Below the pieces are notes generated by a model that saw only the letters and a program-made list of their open reading frames with translations, was not told the DNA's origin and did not search any database. Position numbers and translations under genes: made by a program. Below are positions 1 to 7,928 of a stretch of 64,000 nucleotides of DNA, piece by piece. The stretch comes from Martinezella hainanensis (GTDB taxonomy: Bacteria > Pseudomonadota > Alphaproteobacteria > Rhizobiales > Rhizobiaceae). The stretch lies in NCBI RefSeq assembly GCF_900094555.1, contig NZ_FMAC01000005.1:372001-436000 (forward strand). The letters run 5' to 3'. How positions within the stretch are numbered: position 1 is the first letter of the stretch; every line of letters starts with the position of its first letter.

Positions 1-967
1 AAATCACGGCTGCAGCCGGCAGGGTGATGACCCAGGCGATGACGATGTTGCCGGCAACACCCCAACGCACAGCCGAGACTCTGCGGGCGGCACCGACACC
101 GATGATGGCGCCGGTAATCGTATGGGTCGTGGAAACCGGTATTCCCAGCCAGGTCGCGGCAAAGAGCGTCAAAGCGCCACCCGTCTCCGCGCAGAAGCCC
201 TGCATGGGATTGAGACGGGTGATTTTCGAACCCATCGTGTGCACGATCCGCCATCCTCCGAGCAACGTGCCTAAGGCCATGGCCGACTGGCATGAGAGAA
301 CCACCCACAAGGGAACGTGGAACGAGCCGCCGCCATATCCTTGAGAATATAGGAGTATCGCAATGATCCCCATGGTCTTCTGGGCATCATTGCCGCCGTG
401 CCCGAGCGAATAGAGCGAGGCCGAGAAGAACTGCATGATGCGGAAGGTACTATCGACGGCAAACGGCGTCTGCCGGACGAAGAGCCATGTCACGGCAAGC
501 ACCAGAAGCAGGGCAAGCATGAAGCCGATCAGTGGCGACATGACGATCGCGCCCGCCGTCTTGAGAACGCCAAGCCATACGATCGAACTGATGCCGACCT
601 TGGCAAGGCCGGCGCCAATCAGCCCGCCGACCAGCGCATGCGACGAGCTCGACGGAATGCCGAATATCCAGGTGACGATGTTCCAGACGATTGCGCCCAT
701 AAGAGCGGAGAAGATGACCGACGCGTCGACGACCTTCGGGTCGATAATCCCCGTTCCAAGCGTCTCCGCGACGTGCAAGCCGAAGAACAGGAAGGCGATG
801 AAATTGAAAAACGCGGCCCAAAGAACCGCATATTGCGGCCTGAGAACTCGGGTCGAGACGATGGTCGCGATGGAGTTCGCGGCATCGTGGAGACCATTCA
901 GGAAGTCGAAGAACAACGCTGTGGCGATGATCGCCACCAGCAGCGGAAAGGCGAGCGAGGCCTCCAT
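1..967 (-). CDS. pit: Low-affinity inorganic phosphate transporter, PiT family (C-terminus cut by window edge)
   Basis: Reading the minus strand from the ATG at 967 gives 322 codons without a stop before the window ends. The protein is hydrophobic throughout and carries both PiT signatures: FDFLNGLHDAANSIAT near the N-terminus and GHGGNDAQKTMG in the second half, followed by PVSTTHTITGAIIGVG. PiT proteins are proton- or cation-coupled phosphate symporters of the inner membrane. Rhizobial members are about 330-340 residues, so only roughly a dozen residues should be missing. The start overlaps the stop of the upstream DUF47 gene by one base (TGATG), so the two are translationally coupled. The open end hides it from ORF callers that require a stop. 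Confidence 0.93.
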   Translation of the reverse strand, partial: MEASLAFPLLVAIIATALFFDFLNGLHDAANSIATIVSTRVLRPQYAVLWAAFFNFIAFLFFGLHVAETLGTGIIDPKVVDASVIFSALMGAIVWNIVTWIFGIPSSSSHALVGGLIGAGLAKVGISSIVWLGVLKTAGAIVMSPLIGFMLALLLVLAVTWLFVRQTPFAVDSTFRIMQFFSASLYSLGHGGNDAQKTMGIIAILLYSQGYGGGSFHVPLWVVLSCQSAMALGTLLGGWRIVHTMGSKITRLNPMQGFCAETGGALTLFAATWLGIPVSTTHTITGAIIGVGAARRVSAVRWGVAGNIVIAWVITLPAAAVI

Positions 968-1608
968 CAGACACTCTCGATCACGATGCCATTGATCTCA
1001 TTGGCAACGTCTTCGAAGCGATCGACGACCTTTTCCAATTCGCCATATATCTCGCTGCCGATGATGTAGGCCATGGCATTGGAGGCACCGTGCGTGCGAA
1101 AAAGATCCTTCAGTCCCTGCTCGTGCAGCTCATCTGCATGGCCCTCAGCTGTGATGATCTCTTCCGTGAGGTTGGCAAGCCGGGTGGCGTTGGCTCCCAT
1201 GCGATCCAATAGCGGTACCGCCTCGGCGACGAGATAAGCCGCCTTGACGATCACTTCGCCCATCTGCTGCATGCGTGGATCGAAGCTCCTCTGCTCGAAC
1301 AGGCGTATGGTCTTGACCGTTTTGTGCATCATGTCGATGGCGTCATCCATCGACATGATCAGATCCTTGATATCGCCGCGATCGAATGGGGTGATGAAGC
1401 TCTTGCGCACCGCAAGCAGTACGTTGCGTGTGATGTCATCGGCCTGGTTTTCGAGCTCGACGATCTGCCGGCACTTTCCCTCGATGTCTTTACCGGAAAG
1501 CAGCTCGTTTAATGCTTCGGCAGCACCGACGATGGTGCGCGAGTGCTGCGCGAAGAGATCGAAGAAACGATCCTCGCGCGGCATGAGTTTGCGAAACCAG
1601 CCCAGCAT
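967..1608 (-). CDS. DUF47 / PhoU-like accessory protein of the Pit transporter
   Basis: A 213-residue, highly helical protein of the DUF47 family (YkaA/PhoU-like), beginning MLGWFRKLMPREDRFFDLF. Family members have PhoU-type helical bundles and usually sit directly upstream of pit, as the orfA-pit pair of Sinorhizobium does. It is thought to modulate phosphate uptake at the membrane; no enzymatic activity is established. I chose the ATG at 1608 because GGAG lies about 8 bases upstream; an in-frame TTG three bases earlier is too close to it. The stop overlaps the pit start. A PHO box lies immediately upstream at 1627-1644. Confidence 0.9.
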   Translation of the reverse strand: MLGWFRKLMPREDRFFDLFAQHSRTIVGAAEALNELLSGKDIEGKCRQIVELENQADDITRNVLLAVRKSFITPFDRGDIKDLIMSMDDAIDMMHKTVKTIRLFEQRSFDPRMQQMGEVIVKAAYLVAEAVPLLDRMGANATRLANLTEEIITAEGHADELHEQGLKDLFRTHGASNAMAYIIGSEIYGELEKVVDRFEDVANEINGIVIESV

Positions 1609-1626
1609 CAAAGCTCCATGCGTCCA

Positions 1627-1644
1627 TTGTCACGAAAGTGTCAT
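1627..1644 (+). promoter_or_regulatory. PHO box (PhoB binding site) upstream of DUF47-pit
   Basis: TTGTCACGAAAGTGTCAT: two 7-base repeats of the TGTCA type separated by 4 bases, which is the canonical PHO-box layout. It lies 19 bases before the DUF47 start and reads opposite to the operon. In Sinorhizobium the orfA-pit pair is repressed by PhoB under phosphate limitation, and the placement next to the ribosome-binding site fits repression. Confidence 0.72.
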
Positions 1645-1773
1645 AATTGACAAAATGCGGCTTGGAAAGGCTGGGGAGGATGATGTTTTCAGGCCTTGCT
1701 GACGTTTATTGTGGACGCCGCAACACCCGGCATCGGCCTCCGTTCAACGCGTACTGGTTTTTTCGCCGCCGGA

Positions 1774-2856
1774 TCACGCCGAAAGGTGCCCGCGCAACAG
1801 CGGCAGCAGTTGCTCACCCTGTCGCTTGATCTCGGCCAGGTAGGGCGTGTCAGAGAGGACGAAATGCGTGATGCCCAGATCGCGATATTTCCGCAGGGAA
1901 CTGGCGACATCCTCGGCCGATCCGACCAGCCAGGTGGTGCCGGCACCGCCGCCGCCGAATTTGCCCGGAGCGGTATAGAGATTGTCGTCGAGCACATCGC
2001 CGCGCGCGGCGAGATCGAACAGCCGCTTCTGGCCCACCGCGATCGATTGCCGGTGATCGTTCCAGCCAACACCCTTGTTCTTCGCCATCTCGGCGACTTT
2101 CGCTTCGGCATCTATCCAGGCCTGTTCAGTCGTGTCGCGCACCAGCGTCGTAATGCGCAGTCCGAATTCCAGCGGCGGCAGGTCGCGATCGAGGTCTCTG
2201 CTTAGAGCCTTGAGCCGGCTGATCCGCTCGGCGATGTCGGCGAGTGGCTCGCCCCAGAAAAGCTGAACATCGGCCTCTGTGGCGGAAACGCGTTCAGCCG
2301 CATCCGAAGCGCCGCCGAAATAGAGCTTGGGATGCAGGCGTTTCCCGCGAGGCTCAATGCGCGGCGCGGCCGTGGATTCGCTGACGCGAAAGTGCTCTCC
2401 GTCATAGGTAACGTTCTGCTCTGTCCAGAGCTTGCGGGTGAGCCGCATGAATTCCTTGGTGCGGCCATAGCGATGGGCTTGATCGCCCTCGCTGTCGCCA
2501 TAGGCGGCAAGATTGTCCTTGCCGGAAACGATGTTGACGCGCACGCGGCCGCCGCTCAGCTGATCCAGCGTGGCAGCGGCAGATGCGAAGTGCGCCGGTC
2601 GCCAGTAGCCGGGGCGGATTGCAATGAGCGGCTCGAAGGTGGTGGTGCGTGCGGCAAGCGCAGCCGCGACGGTGAAGGTGTCGGGCCGACCCCAGCCGGT
2701 GCCGATCAATGCACCTTTCCAGCCGTGATTCTCAAGTGCCCTGGCATGGCTGGTGAGCGCTTCCAGGCTGTTATGATTCTCGACGGCGGAATCGCCGCGA
2801 TGGCCCGGTTTAACATCATTGGGGATGTACCAAAGAAATTCGCAATTGCTGCTCAT
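1774..2856 (-). CDS. ssuD: FMNH2-dependent alkanesulfonate monooxygenase (SsuD-like, luciferase-like family)
   Basis: A 360-residue luciferase-like monooxygenase with the SsuD layout: an ALIGTGWGRPDTFTVAAAL segment near residues 50-70, RPGYWRPAHFA, then SGGRVRVNIVSGKD and a PKLYFGGASDAA segment around residue 180. SsuD enzymes use reduced FMN and oxygen to convert alkanesulfonates to aldehyde plus sulfite in the cytoplasm. It is the last gene of a minus-strand operon after tauA, tauB and tauC. The usual taurine dioxygenase gene tauD is absent, so this enzyme replaces it as the desulfonating step. No SsuE-type flavin reductase is encoded nearby. The exact sulfonate is not determined by the sequence. 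Confidence 0.87.
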   Translation of the reverse strand: MSSNCEFLWYIPNDVKPGHRGDSAVENHNSLEALTSHARALENHGWKGALIGTGWGRPDTFTVAAALAARTTTFEPLIAIRPGYWRPAHFASAAATLDQLSGGRVRVNIVSGKDNLAAYGDSEGDQAHRYGRTKEFMRLTRKLWTEQNVTYDGEHFRVSESTAAPRIEPRGKRLHPKLYFGGASDAAERVSATEADVQLFWGEPLADIAERISRLKALSRDLDRDLPPLEFGLRITTLVRDTTEQAWIDAEAKVAEMAKNKGVGWNDHRQSIAVGQKRLFDLAARGDVLDDNLYTAPGKFGGGGAGTTWLVGSAEDVASSLRKYRDLGITHFVLSDTPYLAEIKRQGEQLLPLLRGHLSA

Positions 2857-2943
2857 GCCTGCGCCTGTAAGTCTTTCTGGATCGAATGACGGATTTCGTG
2901 GTGAAGAAGGCCGCGAGCGACATTGGCTCGCAGACCGTTGCGG

Positions 2944-3798
2944 CTAAAGCTTGCCCTTCCAGGGAACGAGGACGACCTCGATGATACGGACGGCGGTCGA
3001 GAAGGCGAATGCGCAGACCGCTATGATGCCGATGCCGACGAAGACGACGTCGGTGGCAAGGAACTGCGATGCCGACATGATCATGAAGCCGATGCCGCGG
3101 GTGGACGCAATGAGTTCGGCTGCAACCAAAGTTCCCCAGCCTATGCCGAAGGAAATCCGGATACCGGTCAGGATTTCCGGCAGGGCCGAAGGCAGGACGA
3201 CCGTGAGGAAAAGCTGCAGCCGGTTCGCGCCGAGAGACCGGGCGGCGTTGACACGCTCGAGCGGCAGCGAACGAACACCTGCTTGGGCAGACAGGCAGAT
3301 CGGCGCGAACATGGCGAGCACAAGGAGAGTAATCTTCGAGGTTTCGCCAATGCCAAGCCATATGATCATCAGCGGCAGGTAGGAGAGGGGAGGCAGCGGC
3401 CAATAGAATTCGATCGGAGTATCCAGAATGCCCTTTGCCCAGCGGTTGAGACCCATCAACAGACCGACGGGAATGCCGATCCCGATCGCGATGGCTGCTG
3501 CGACGACGATGCGAAACAGGCTCGCCAATATGTGCTCGGAAAGCGAAGCGCCGGCATAACCATCGCGGTAGACGACGCCGATCTGTGTCCAAACCTCGTC
3601 GGGGCGGGGCAGAAAGAGATGCGACACCAGGCCGAGCTTGGCGACCAGCCACCACAATGCGAGACAGACGATTGCAGTCGCGAAGCTGATGGCGATAGTC
3701 GGCTTTTCTCCGACGCCAAAACCGGGAATGCGAACCAGCTTCGGTTGGGCCTGCGTTTCGGAAACGACGATCGGTCTGGTTTCGATGATATCGCTCAT
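2944..3798 (-). CDS. tauC: Taurine/sulfonate ABC transporter permease
   Basis: A 284-residue inner-membrane permease of the BPD_transp_1 type with about six hydrophobic segments. The cytoplasmic EAA-type loop that contacts the ATPase is at ERVNAARSLGANRLQLFLTV, with LPSALPEILTGIRISFGIGWGTLVAAE after it, typical of TauC/SsuC. The start overlaps the tauB stop by four bases (ATGA, 3795-3798). It should form the channel of the sulfonate importer with TauA and TauB. TauC and SsuC are difficult to separate by sequence; the strongly TauA-like binding protein favours TauC. Confidence 0.9.
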   Translation of the reverse strand: MSDIIETRPIVVSETQAQPKLVRIPGFGVGEKPTIAISFATAIVCLALWWLVAKLGLVSHLFLPRPDEVWTQIGVVYRDGYAGASLSEHILASLFRIVVAAAIAIGIGIPVGLLMGLNRWAKGILDTPIEFYWPLPPLSYLPLMIIWLGIGETSKITLLVLAMFAPICLSAQAGVRSLPLERVNAARSLGANRLQLFLTVVLPSALPEILTGIRISFGIGWGTLVAAELIASTRGIGFMIMSASQFLATDVVFVGIGIIAVCAFAFSTAVRIIEVVLVPWKGKL

Positions 3799-4583
3799 GC
3801 CGCGCTCCTGATGCTGTCGGCGTTGTGGAGGATGGCGCGGATTTCTTCGCGAAGATTGCCGAATTCGGTGGAAGAAATGATTGTCTTTGTGTCGCCGCTT
3901 TCGGCAAAGCGATGCACGAAATCAAGCTCGAAGCGGGCAACGACACGCCCCGGCCTTGGAGACATGACCAGAACCTCGGTGCCGAGAAAAAGCGCCTCCT
4001 CGATCGAATGGGTGATGAAGAAGATGCGTTTGTCGGTTCTGGCCCAGATCGAGACCAGCAGTTCCTGCATCTGCTCGCGGGTCAGGCTGTCTAGAGCGCC
4101 GAATGGTTCGTCCATCAGCAGGATATCCGGATCGGTGGCGAGCGCCCGCGCAATGCCGACGCGCTGGCGCATGCCGCCCGACAACTCATAGGGCAGGGCA
4201 TTGGCAAAGTCGGTCAGCCCGACAAGCCGCAAAAGCTCCGATGCGCGATCCCGGCGTTCCCGCTTGCCCAAACCGGCAAATTGCAGACCGAGGGCTACAT
4301 TGTCGATGACGGATTTCCACGGTAGCAGCGAATCCTTCTGGAAGACGACGCCGCGATCGGCGCCAGGGCCGGAGACCGGCCTGCCGTCGAGCGTGATCTT
4401 TCCCTCCGAAAGTGGGAGGAAACCGGCGATCGCGTTGAGCAGTGTGGATTTGCCACAGCCGGATGCACCAAGCGCTACGACGATGCCGCGCTCCGGAATG
4501 TTGAAGGAAACGCGGTCGAGCGCGTGAACGGTTCTGCCGTCACGCGCCGCAAAGAAAACGCTGGCATGGTCGACTTGAAGCAT
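3795..4583 (-). CDS. tauB: Taurine/sulfonate ABC transporter ATP-binding protein
   Basis: A 262-residue ABC ATPase: Walker A GASGCGKSTLL near residue 43, the signature LSGGMRQRVGIARAL, Walker B LLMDEPFGALD and the switch histidine in FFITHSIEEAL. This is the nitrate/taurine/sulfonate subfamily. I chose the ATG at 4583, which has GAGGG a few bases upstream; a longer reading frame to 4673 would run back into the end of tauA and lacks a ribosome site. It powers import by TauC. A hairpin fills the gap to tauA. Confidence 0.92.
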   Translation of the reverse strand: MLQVDHASVFFAARDGRTVHALDRVSFNIPERGIVVALGASGCGKSTLLNAIAGFLPLSEGKITLDGRPVSGPGADRGVVFQKDSLLPWKSVIDNVALGLQFAGLGKRERRDRASELLRLVGLTDFANALPYELSGGMRQRVGIARALATDPDILLMDEPFGALDSLTREQMQELLVSIWARTDKRIFFITHSIEEALFLGTEVLVMSPRPGRVVARFELDFVHRFAESGDTKTIISSTEFGNLREEIRAILHNADSIRSAA

Positions 4584-4601
4584 AGAGCCCTCAAGAAATA
4601 A

Positions 4602-4628
4602 GACACCGACGCGACGAGCGCCGGTGTC
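4602..4628 (-). other. Intra-operon hairpin between tauA and tauB
   Basis: Arms at 4602-4612 and 4618-4628 around a five-base loop form an 11-bp stem on the minus-strand transcript, with one G-U pair. No T-run follows. It lies just past the tauA stop, where such stems commonly stabilise binding-protein mRNA or partly attenuate the membrane genes. Confidence 0.6.
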
Positions 4629-4635
4629 GGGGGGA

Positions 4636-5649
4636 TCAATTGCTGGCGTTGGCAAGCGCGTCAGCGGTGACAAATGCGCCGTAGTTCGGCAGCACTTCGG
4701 AGACCTTTCCCTGGCTCTTCAGGAAGGTCGCGGTGTCCTTCAAGATCTTGGCTGCCCCGGACTTGTCACCGCCGCCGAGCCAGTCGGCCGATGCCTGAAC
4801 ATCCGGGGTCAGGAGCGTAAGGTTCTTGAGTGCTGCGGCCTGTTGGTCAGCCGTGCCGCCGAGAAGCTTGGCGAGGGCCTTCGCATTGTCGCTCTCCGGT
4901 CCCCAGGCGGCCTTGTCGGTTGCGAATGAGGCGTAGTACTTGCTGATGACAGAGGCATAGGCCTTCAGGAATTTTGGGTTGTCGGTCGCGAATTTCGAGG
5001 TTGCGACCCAGGCGGAAAACGTCGGGGCACCCTTGTCGGCGACGTCCTTGGATGTCACCAGCACCTTGCCGTTCTTCTTCAGCTCGGTGAGCGCCGGGTC
5101 CCAGACGAAGCCGCCGTCGATATCGCCGCGATTGTAGCTGGCGACGATCTCCGGCTGCGGGACGGCGAAGACCTGCACGTCCTTTTCGCTCAGACCTAGA
5201 GACTTGATGAGGGCTAGCAGCTGATAATGATCCGTGGAAACTGGTGCTGCCGCAAGCTTCTTGCCCTTCAGATCGGCGAGTGTGTTGATGCCGGAGCCAT
5301 TGCGCACCACGAGGGCTTCATCGACGCCCGAGATGGACGAGAGGTAGAACGCCTTCACTTCAAGTCCACGGGAGGCAGCTGCCGCAAACGGGCTGGAGCC
5401 GACATAGCCGATCTGGACGTCGCCGGATGCGATGGCCGCGAAAATCTCGGCTCCGGAATTGAATTTGCGGAAATCGATCTGGTAGCCCGTCTCCTTGGCG
5501 AATTCTCCGTTGGCGATTGCGACGGAGGAGGGCAGGGCATCGGTCTGATAGGCGACGACGACCTTCTTGTCGGCCGCGGCAGCGACCGTTACCACGGAGA
5601 TACTGGCGAGGCCCATGGCAGCGGCAGCGATCAATGTCTTGAACTTCAT
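4636..5649 (-). CDS. tauA: Taurine ABC transporter periplasmic substrate-binding protein
   Basis: A 337-residue protein with a clear signal peptide (MKFKTLIAAAAMGLASISVV, cleavage near AAAA-DKK). The mature part follows E. coli TauA closely as I remember it: VAYQTDALPSSVA, FRKFNSGAEIFAAIASGDVQIG, VGSSPFAAAASRG, APVSTDHYQLLALIK and RGDIDGGFVWDPAL. TauA captures taurine and related sulfonates in the periplasm and delivers them to TauBC. First gene of the tauABC-ssuD operon. Upstream at 5752-5767 is a 16-base motif identical to one before the cysteine-salvage operon, which suggests sulfur-starvation control. Confidence 0.95.
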   Translation of the reverse strand: MKFKTLIAAAAMGLASISVVTVAAAADKKVVVAYQTDALPSSVAIANGEFAKETGYQIDFRKFNSGAEIFAAIASGDVQIGYVGSSPFAAAASRGLEVKAFYLSSISGVDEALVVRNGSGINTLADLKGKKLAAAPVSTDHYQLLALIKSLGLSEKDVQVFAVPQPEIVASYNRGDIDGGFVWDPALTELKKNGKVLVTSKDVADKGAPTFSAWVATSKFATDNPKFLKAYASVISKYYASFATDKAAWGPESDNAKALAKLLGGTADQQAAALKNLTLLTPDVQASADWLGGGDKSGAAKILKDTATFLKSQGKVSEVLPNYGAFVTADALANASN

Positions 5650-5751
5650 GTGTGTCCCCTTGGCCGGATCGGACTTCTCCGGCGGTTCCCTGAGTGCGAT
5701 AGGGTAAAGCCTAGCGAAGAAGGGGAGAGGATCGACAGAAATAACAAACTA

Positions 5752-5767
5752 TTTTTATAGACTATAG
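5752..5767 (-). promoter_or_regulatory. Putative sulfur-regulon operator upstream of tauA
   Basis: TTTTTATAGACTATAG on the plus strand, containing the 11-base palindrome TATAG-A-CTATA. It lies about 100 bases before the tauA start. The same 16 bases recur at 6854-6869 before the second sulfur operon. A LysR-type sulfur regulator (CysB/Cbl-like) is a plausible but unproven ligand. Confidence 0.55.
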
Positions 5768-5822
5768 TGGGAATTGTTTGTCTGAATCCGTGACAAGCGC
5801 AGCGACGGCGTATTTCTGCCGA

Positions 5823-6461
5823 TCAACGCAATGCAGAGGTCCATCCGAACACGTGATCCGCAACGGCTGCTATATGTTCTGCGGATGTGAAACCGGATAC
5901 GGCCTTTCGTGGCGTGAAATCATGGTCTCCATCTTCCAACCAGAGAAGTTCGATCATGTTGGAGAGTTGGAAAGTGGAGACTTCTTCGCGTGATCCGAAT
6001 AGGTCGCGCGTTCCCTGACAGATGAGGGTAGGCGTCGTCATGCCTTGAAGATGCGCGGTTCGCTGATTCTCCGGTTTTCCTATCGGATGAAAAGGATAGC
6101 CAAGACAAAGCAGTCCGGAAATCCGCCCCGCATTGTGAAGATCGTCCGCGATCATGCTCGCCACGCGTCCGCCCATGGATTTCCCCGCGATGACGAGTGT
6201 CCCACTTGAACCGACTTCGTCGATCACGGCTTCGAATTCCTGATTGAGGAGCTCCGCTCGGGGTGGCGGAGACCGCTTCCCGGAAGAGCGCCGTGCCGAC
6301 ATGTAGTCGAACTCGAACCGGACAATTCGCAAGCCCTTGCGGACGAGTGCCGCAGACATGGTTTCCATCCATTTCGTATCCATTGCGCCGCCGGCCCCAT
6401 GCGCGAGAACGATGGTGACCTTGGCGTCTTCGGGACCATTGATGAGAAATTGGTGCGGCAT
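5823..6461 (-). CDS. Alpha/beta hydrolase, dienelactone hydrolase-like (KANL3/Tex30-type)
   Basis: A 212-residue cytoplasmic alpha/beta hydrolase. Visible elements are the oxyanion-side HGAGG at residues 21-25, the nucleophile elbow GKSMGG with Ser95, a later acid in QGTRDLFGS and the catalytic histidine in EDGDHDF. Length and the GKSMGG elbow match the small KANL3/Tex30 group of bacterial hydrolases, whose substrates are mostly unknown. It stands between two sulfur loci but has its own leader, and nothing ties it to sulfur metabolism. The ATG at 6461 is in good context. Confidence 0.83.
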   Translation of the reverse strand: MPHQFLINGPEDAKVTIVLAHGAGGAMDTKWMETMSAALVRKGLRIVRFEFDYMSARRSSGKRSPPPRAELLNQEFEAVIDEVGSSGTLVIAGKSMGGRVASMIADDLHNAGRISGLLCLGYPFHPIGKPENQRTAHLQGMTTPTLICQGTRDLFGSREEVSTFQLSNMIELLWLEDGDHDFTPRKAVSGFTSAEHIAAVADHVFGWTSALR

Positions 6462-6911
6462 TCAGGATTCTCCAGGTTCGTAGCGTCGCAGTTGGACGTT
6501 GCGCCGCTGGCGCTTTGTTAGCAAAGCTCGGATTCGAAGGCGAGGAATCTCAGCCTTGAGGGGCGCTGCAAACTCCTGGATGTCCTTAGAGTAGACGTAA
6601 CAACGTTAACTTGCCGAGTTTGCCGAACTCGAGTTAATTGGCTTGTCCGCCCCTGCGGCCAAGCAAGTTCAGCGCAGTCTGAAAGGTTTCGGCGGACGAC
6701 CGCGCCGTATCCACGAGGTAAAGCTGTCGCTTAAAGCCTAGACTGGTGACATTTGTCACGGCCCCATCCACCACCCCTTGGACAACTGCCGATTTTTTCC
6801 GCATCCGGCGAAAGAAAAAGAAAGCTGTTTCTTAAATAACTTAAAATCTATGTTTTTTATAGACTATAGCGTTCCATGGTCGGCATTGAGCGCAAACATG
6901 GATGAAACGGC
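6462..6911. other. 450-bp intergenic region before the cysteine-salvage operon
   Basis: No convincing gene. It holds a nested inverted repeat at 6606-6637 (TTAACT ... AGTTAA outside, CGAGTT/AACTCG inside), an AT-rich stretch from about 6790, and the sulfur motif at 6854-6869, 43 bases before the first start codon. It separates divergently transcribed genes and should carry both promoters. Confidence 0.6.
6854..6869 (+). promoter_or_regulatory. Putative sulfur-regulon operator upstream of the cysteine-salvage operon
   Basis: Exact second copy of TTTTTATAGACTATAG. Flanking similarity extends left: AATAAC and CTAT precede both copies at similar distance. It lies 43 bases before the start at 6912, in the usual position for an activator or operator. 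Confidence 0.55.
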
Positions 6912-7904
6912 ATGACTTACCTTCTTAGCCTTCTTGACAAGAGCCCGATCGAACAGGGGCTCAGCGCCACCGATGCGCTTGGGGCAACGACACGTCTGGC
7001 CATCAGGGCCGAAGAACTTGGCTATCATCGCTTCTGGGTCGCCGAGCACCACAACATGGCGAACCTCGCAAGTTCGGCGCCGGAAGTTCTGATCGCCTAC
7101 CTTCTGGCGAGGACCACGAAGATCCGCCTCGGCTCGGGCGGCGTCATGTTGCAGCACTACAGCGCCTATAAGGTTGCTGAGGCCTTCAATCTCCTCGCCT
7201 CGCTGGCACCCGGCCGCGTGGATCTCGGCGTCGGCAAGGCGCCGGGCGGATTTCCGCTCTCCACCCGCGCGCTGCAGCTTGCCTTCGACCCCGAAAAGAA
7301 GCCTGATTTCGCAGAGCAGCTTTCCGACATCAACACCTATCTTGCGGCGGATCCTCATTCCGAAGGCGCGCTGGCCACACCATTTCCGCCGCGCTCGCCG
7401 GAGCGCTTTCTCCTTGGTGCCAGTGTCGAAAGCGCGAGGCTTGCAGCGGAGAAGGGCTGGAGGCTGGTCTTTGCCGGGCATCTGAATGGCGATCCGGAAA
7501 ATCTGCGCAATACGTTTGAAGCCTACGGAAGTGCAACGGGCGGCAAGGTGCCGATCCTGGCGCTGGCAGCCTTCGCCGCCGAGAGTGAGACGCTTGCTCG
7601 CGAGCGTGTCGGCCAGCTCCGCATCGTCAAGCTCTTCCTGCCCAACGGCCAGAGCGTCAATGTCGGCACGCAGGAGCAGGCTGCAGAGTTTGCGCGTCAG
7701 GCCGGTTTCTCGGATTTCCGGACCGAAGAGAAGGTGCCGGGCGTGCTGCATGGCACGGCGGCGCAGATCCGAGGCGAACTCGATGCGCTACACCGCCGCT
7801 ACGGCATCGAGGAATTCGTACTCGACACGCCGGCGCTGACCGCAGCCGAACGGCTCAACTCCGTAGAATTGCTCGCCAAAGAGCGCCTTTCCCTTGTTGC
7901 CTGA
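6912..7904 (+). CDS. Luciferase-like flavin monooxygenase, MsnO8/YtmO-type
   Basis: A 330-residue enzyme of the luciferase-like monooxygenase fold, in the MsnO8-type subgroup: an N-terminal LSLLDKSPI, then LGYHRFWVAEHHNM (residues ~38-51), a GSGGVMLQHYSAYKVAEAFNLLA helix and PGRVDLGVGKAPGG. B. subtilis YtmO (CmoO) belongs to the same subgroup and sits in the S-alkylcysteine operon. It needs FMNH2 from a reductase encoded elsewhere. First gene of the eight-gene operon, with the shared sulfur motif upstream. Its precise substrate is unknown; oxidation of a C-S compound is inferred from context. Confidence 0.85.
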   Translation: MTYLLSLLDKSPIEQGLSATDALGATTRLAIRAEELGYHRFWVAEHHNMANLASSAPEVLIAYLLARTTKIRLGSGGVMLQHYSAYKVAEAFNLLASLAPGRVDLGVGKAPGGFPLSTRALQLAFDPEKKPDFAEQLSDINTYLAADPHSEGALATPFPPRSPERFLLGASVESARLAAEKGWRLVFAGHLNGDPENLRNTFEAYGSATGGKVPILALAAFAAESETLARERVGQLRIVKLFLPNGQSVNVGTQEQAAEFARQAGFSDFRTEEKVPGVLHGTAAQIRGELDALHRRYGIEEFVLDTPALTAAERLNSVELLAKERLSLVA

Positions 7905-7928
7905 ACGGCCTGTCCCAGGAGGATCATC

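Noticed and set aside
398..1069. Long plus-strand frames opposite pit and DUF47 (223 and 186 residues)
   Set aside because: They are rich in Arg, Asp and Glu with no family pattern; the minus-strand frame encodes recognisable PiT and DUF47 proteins.
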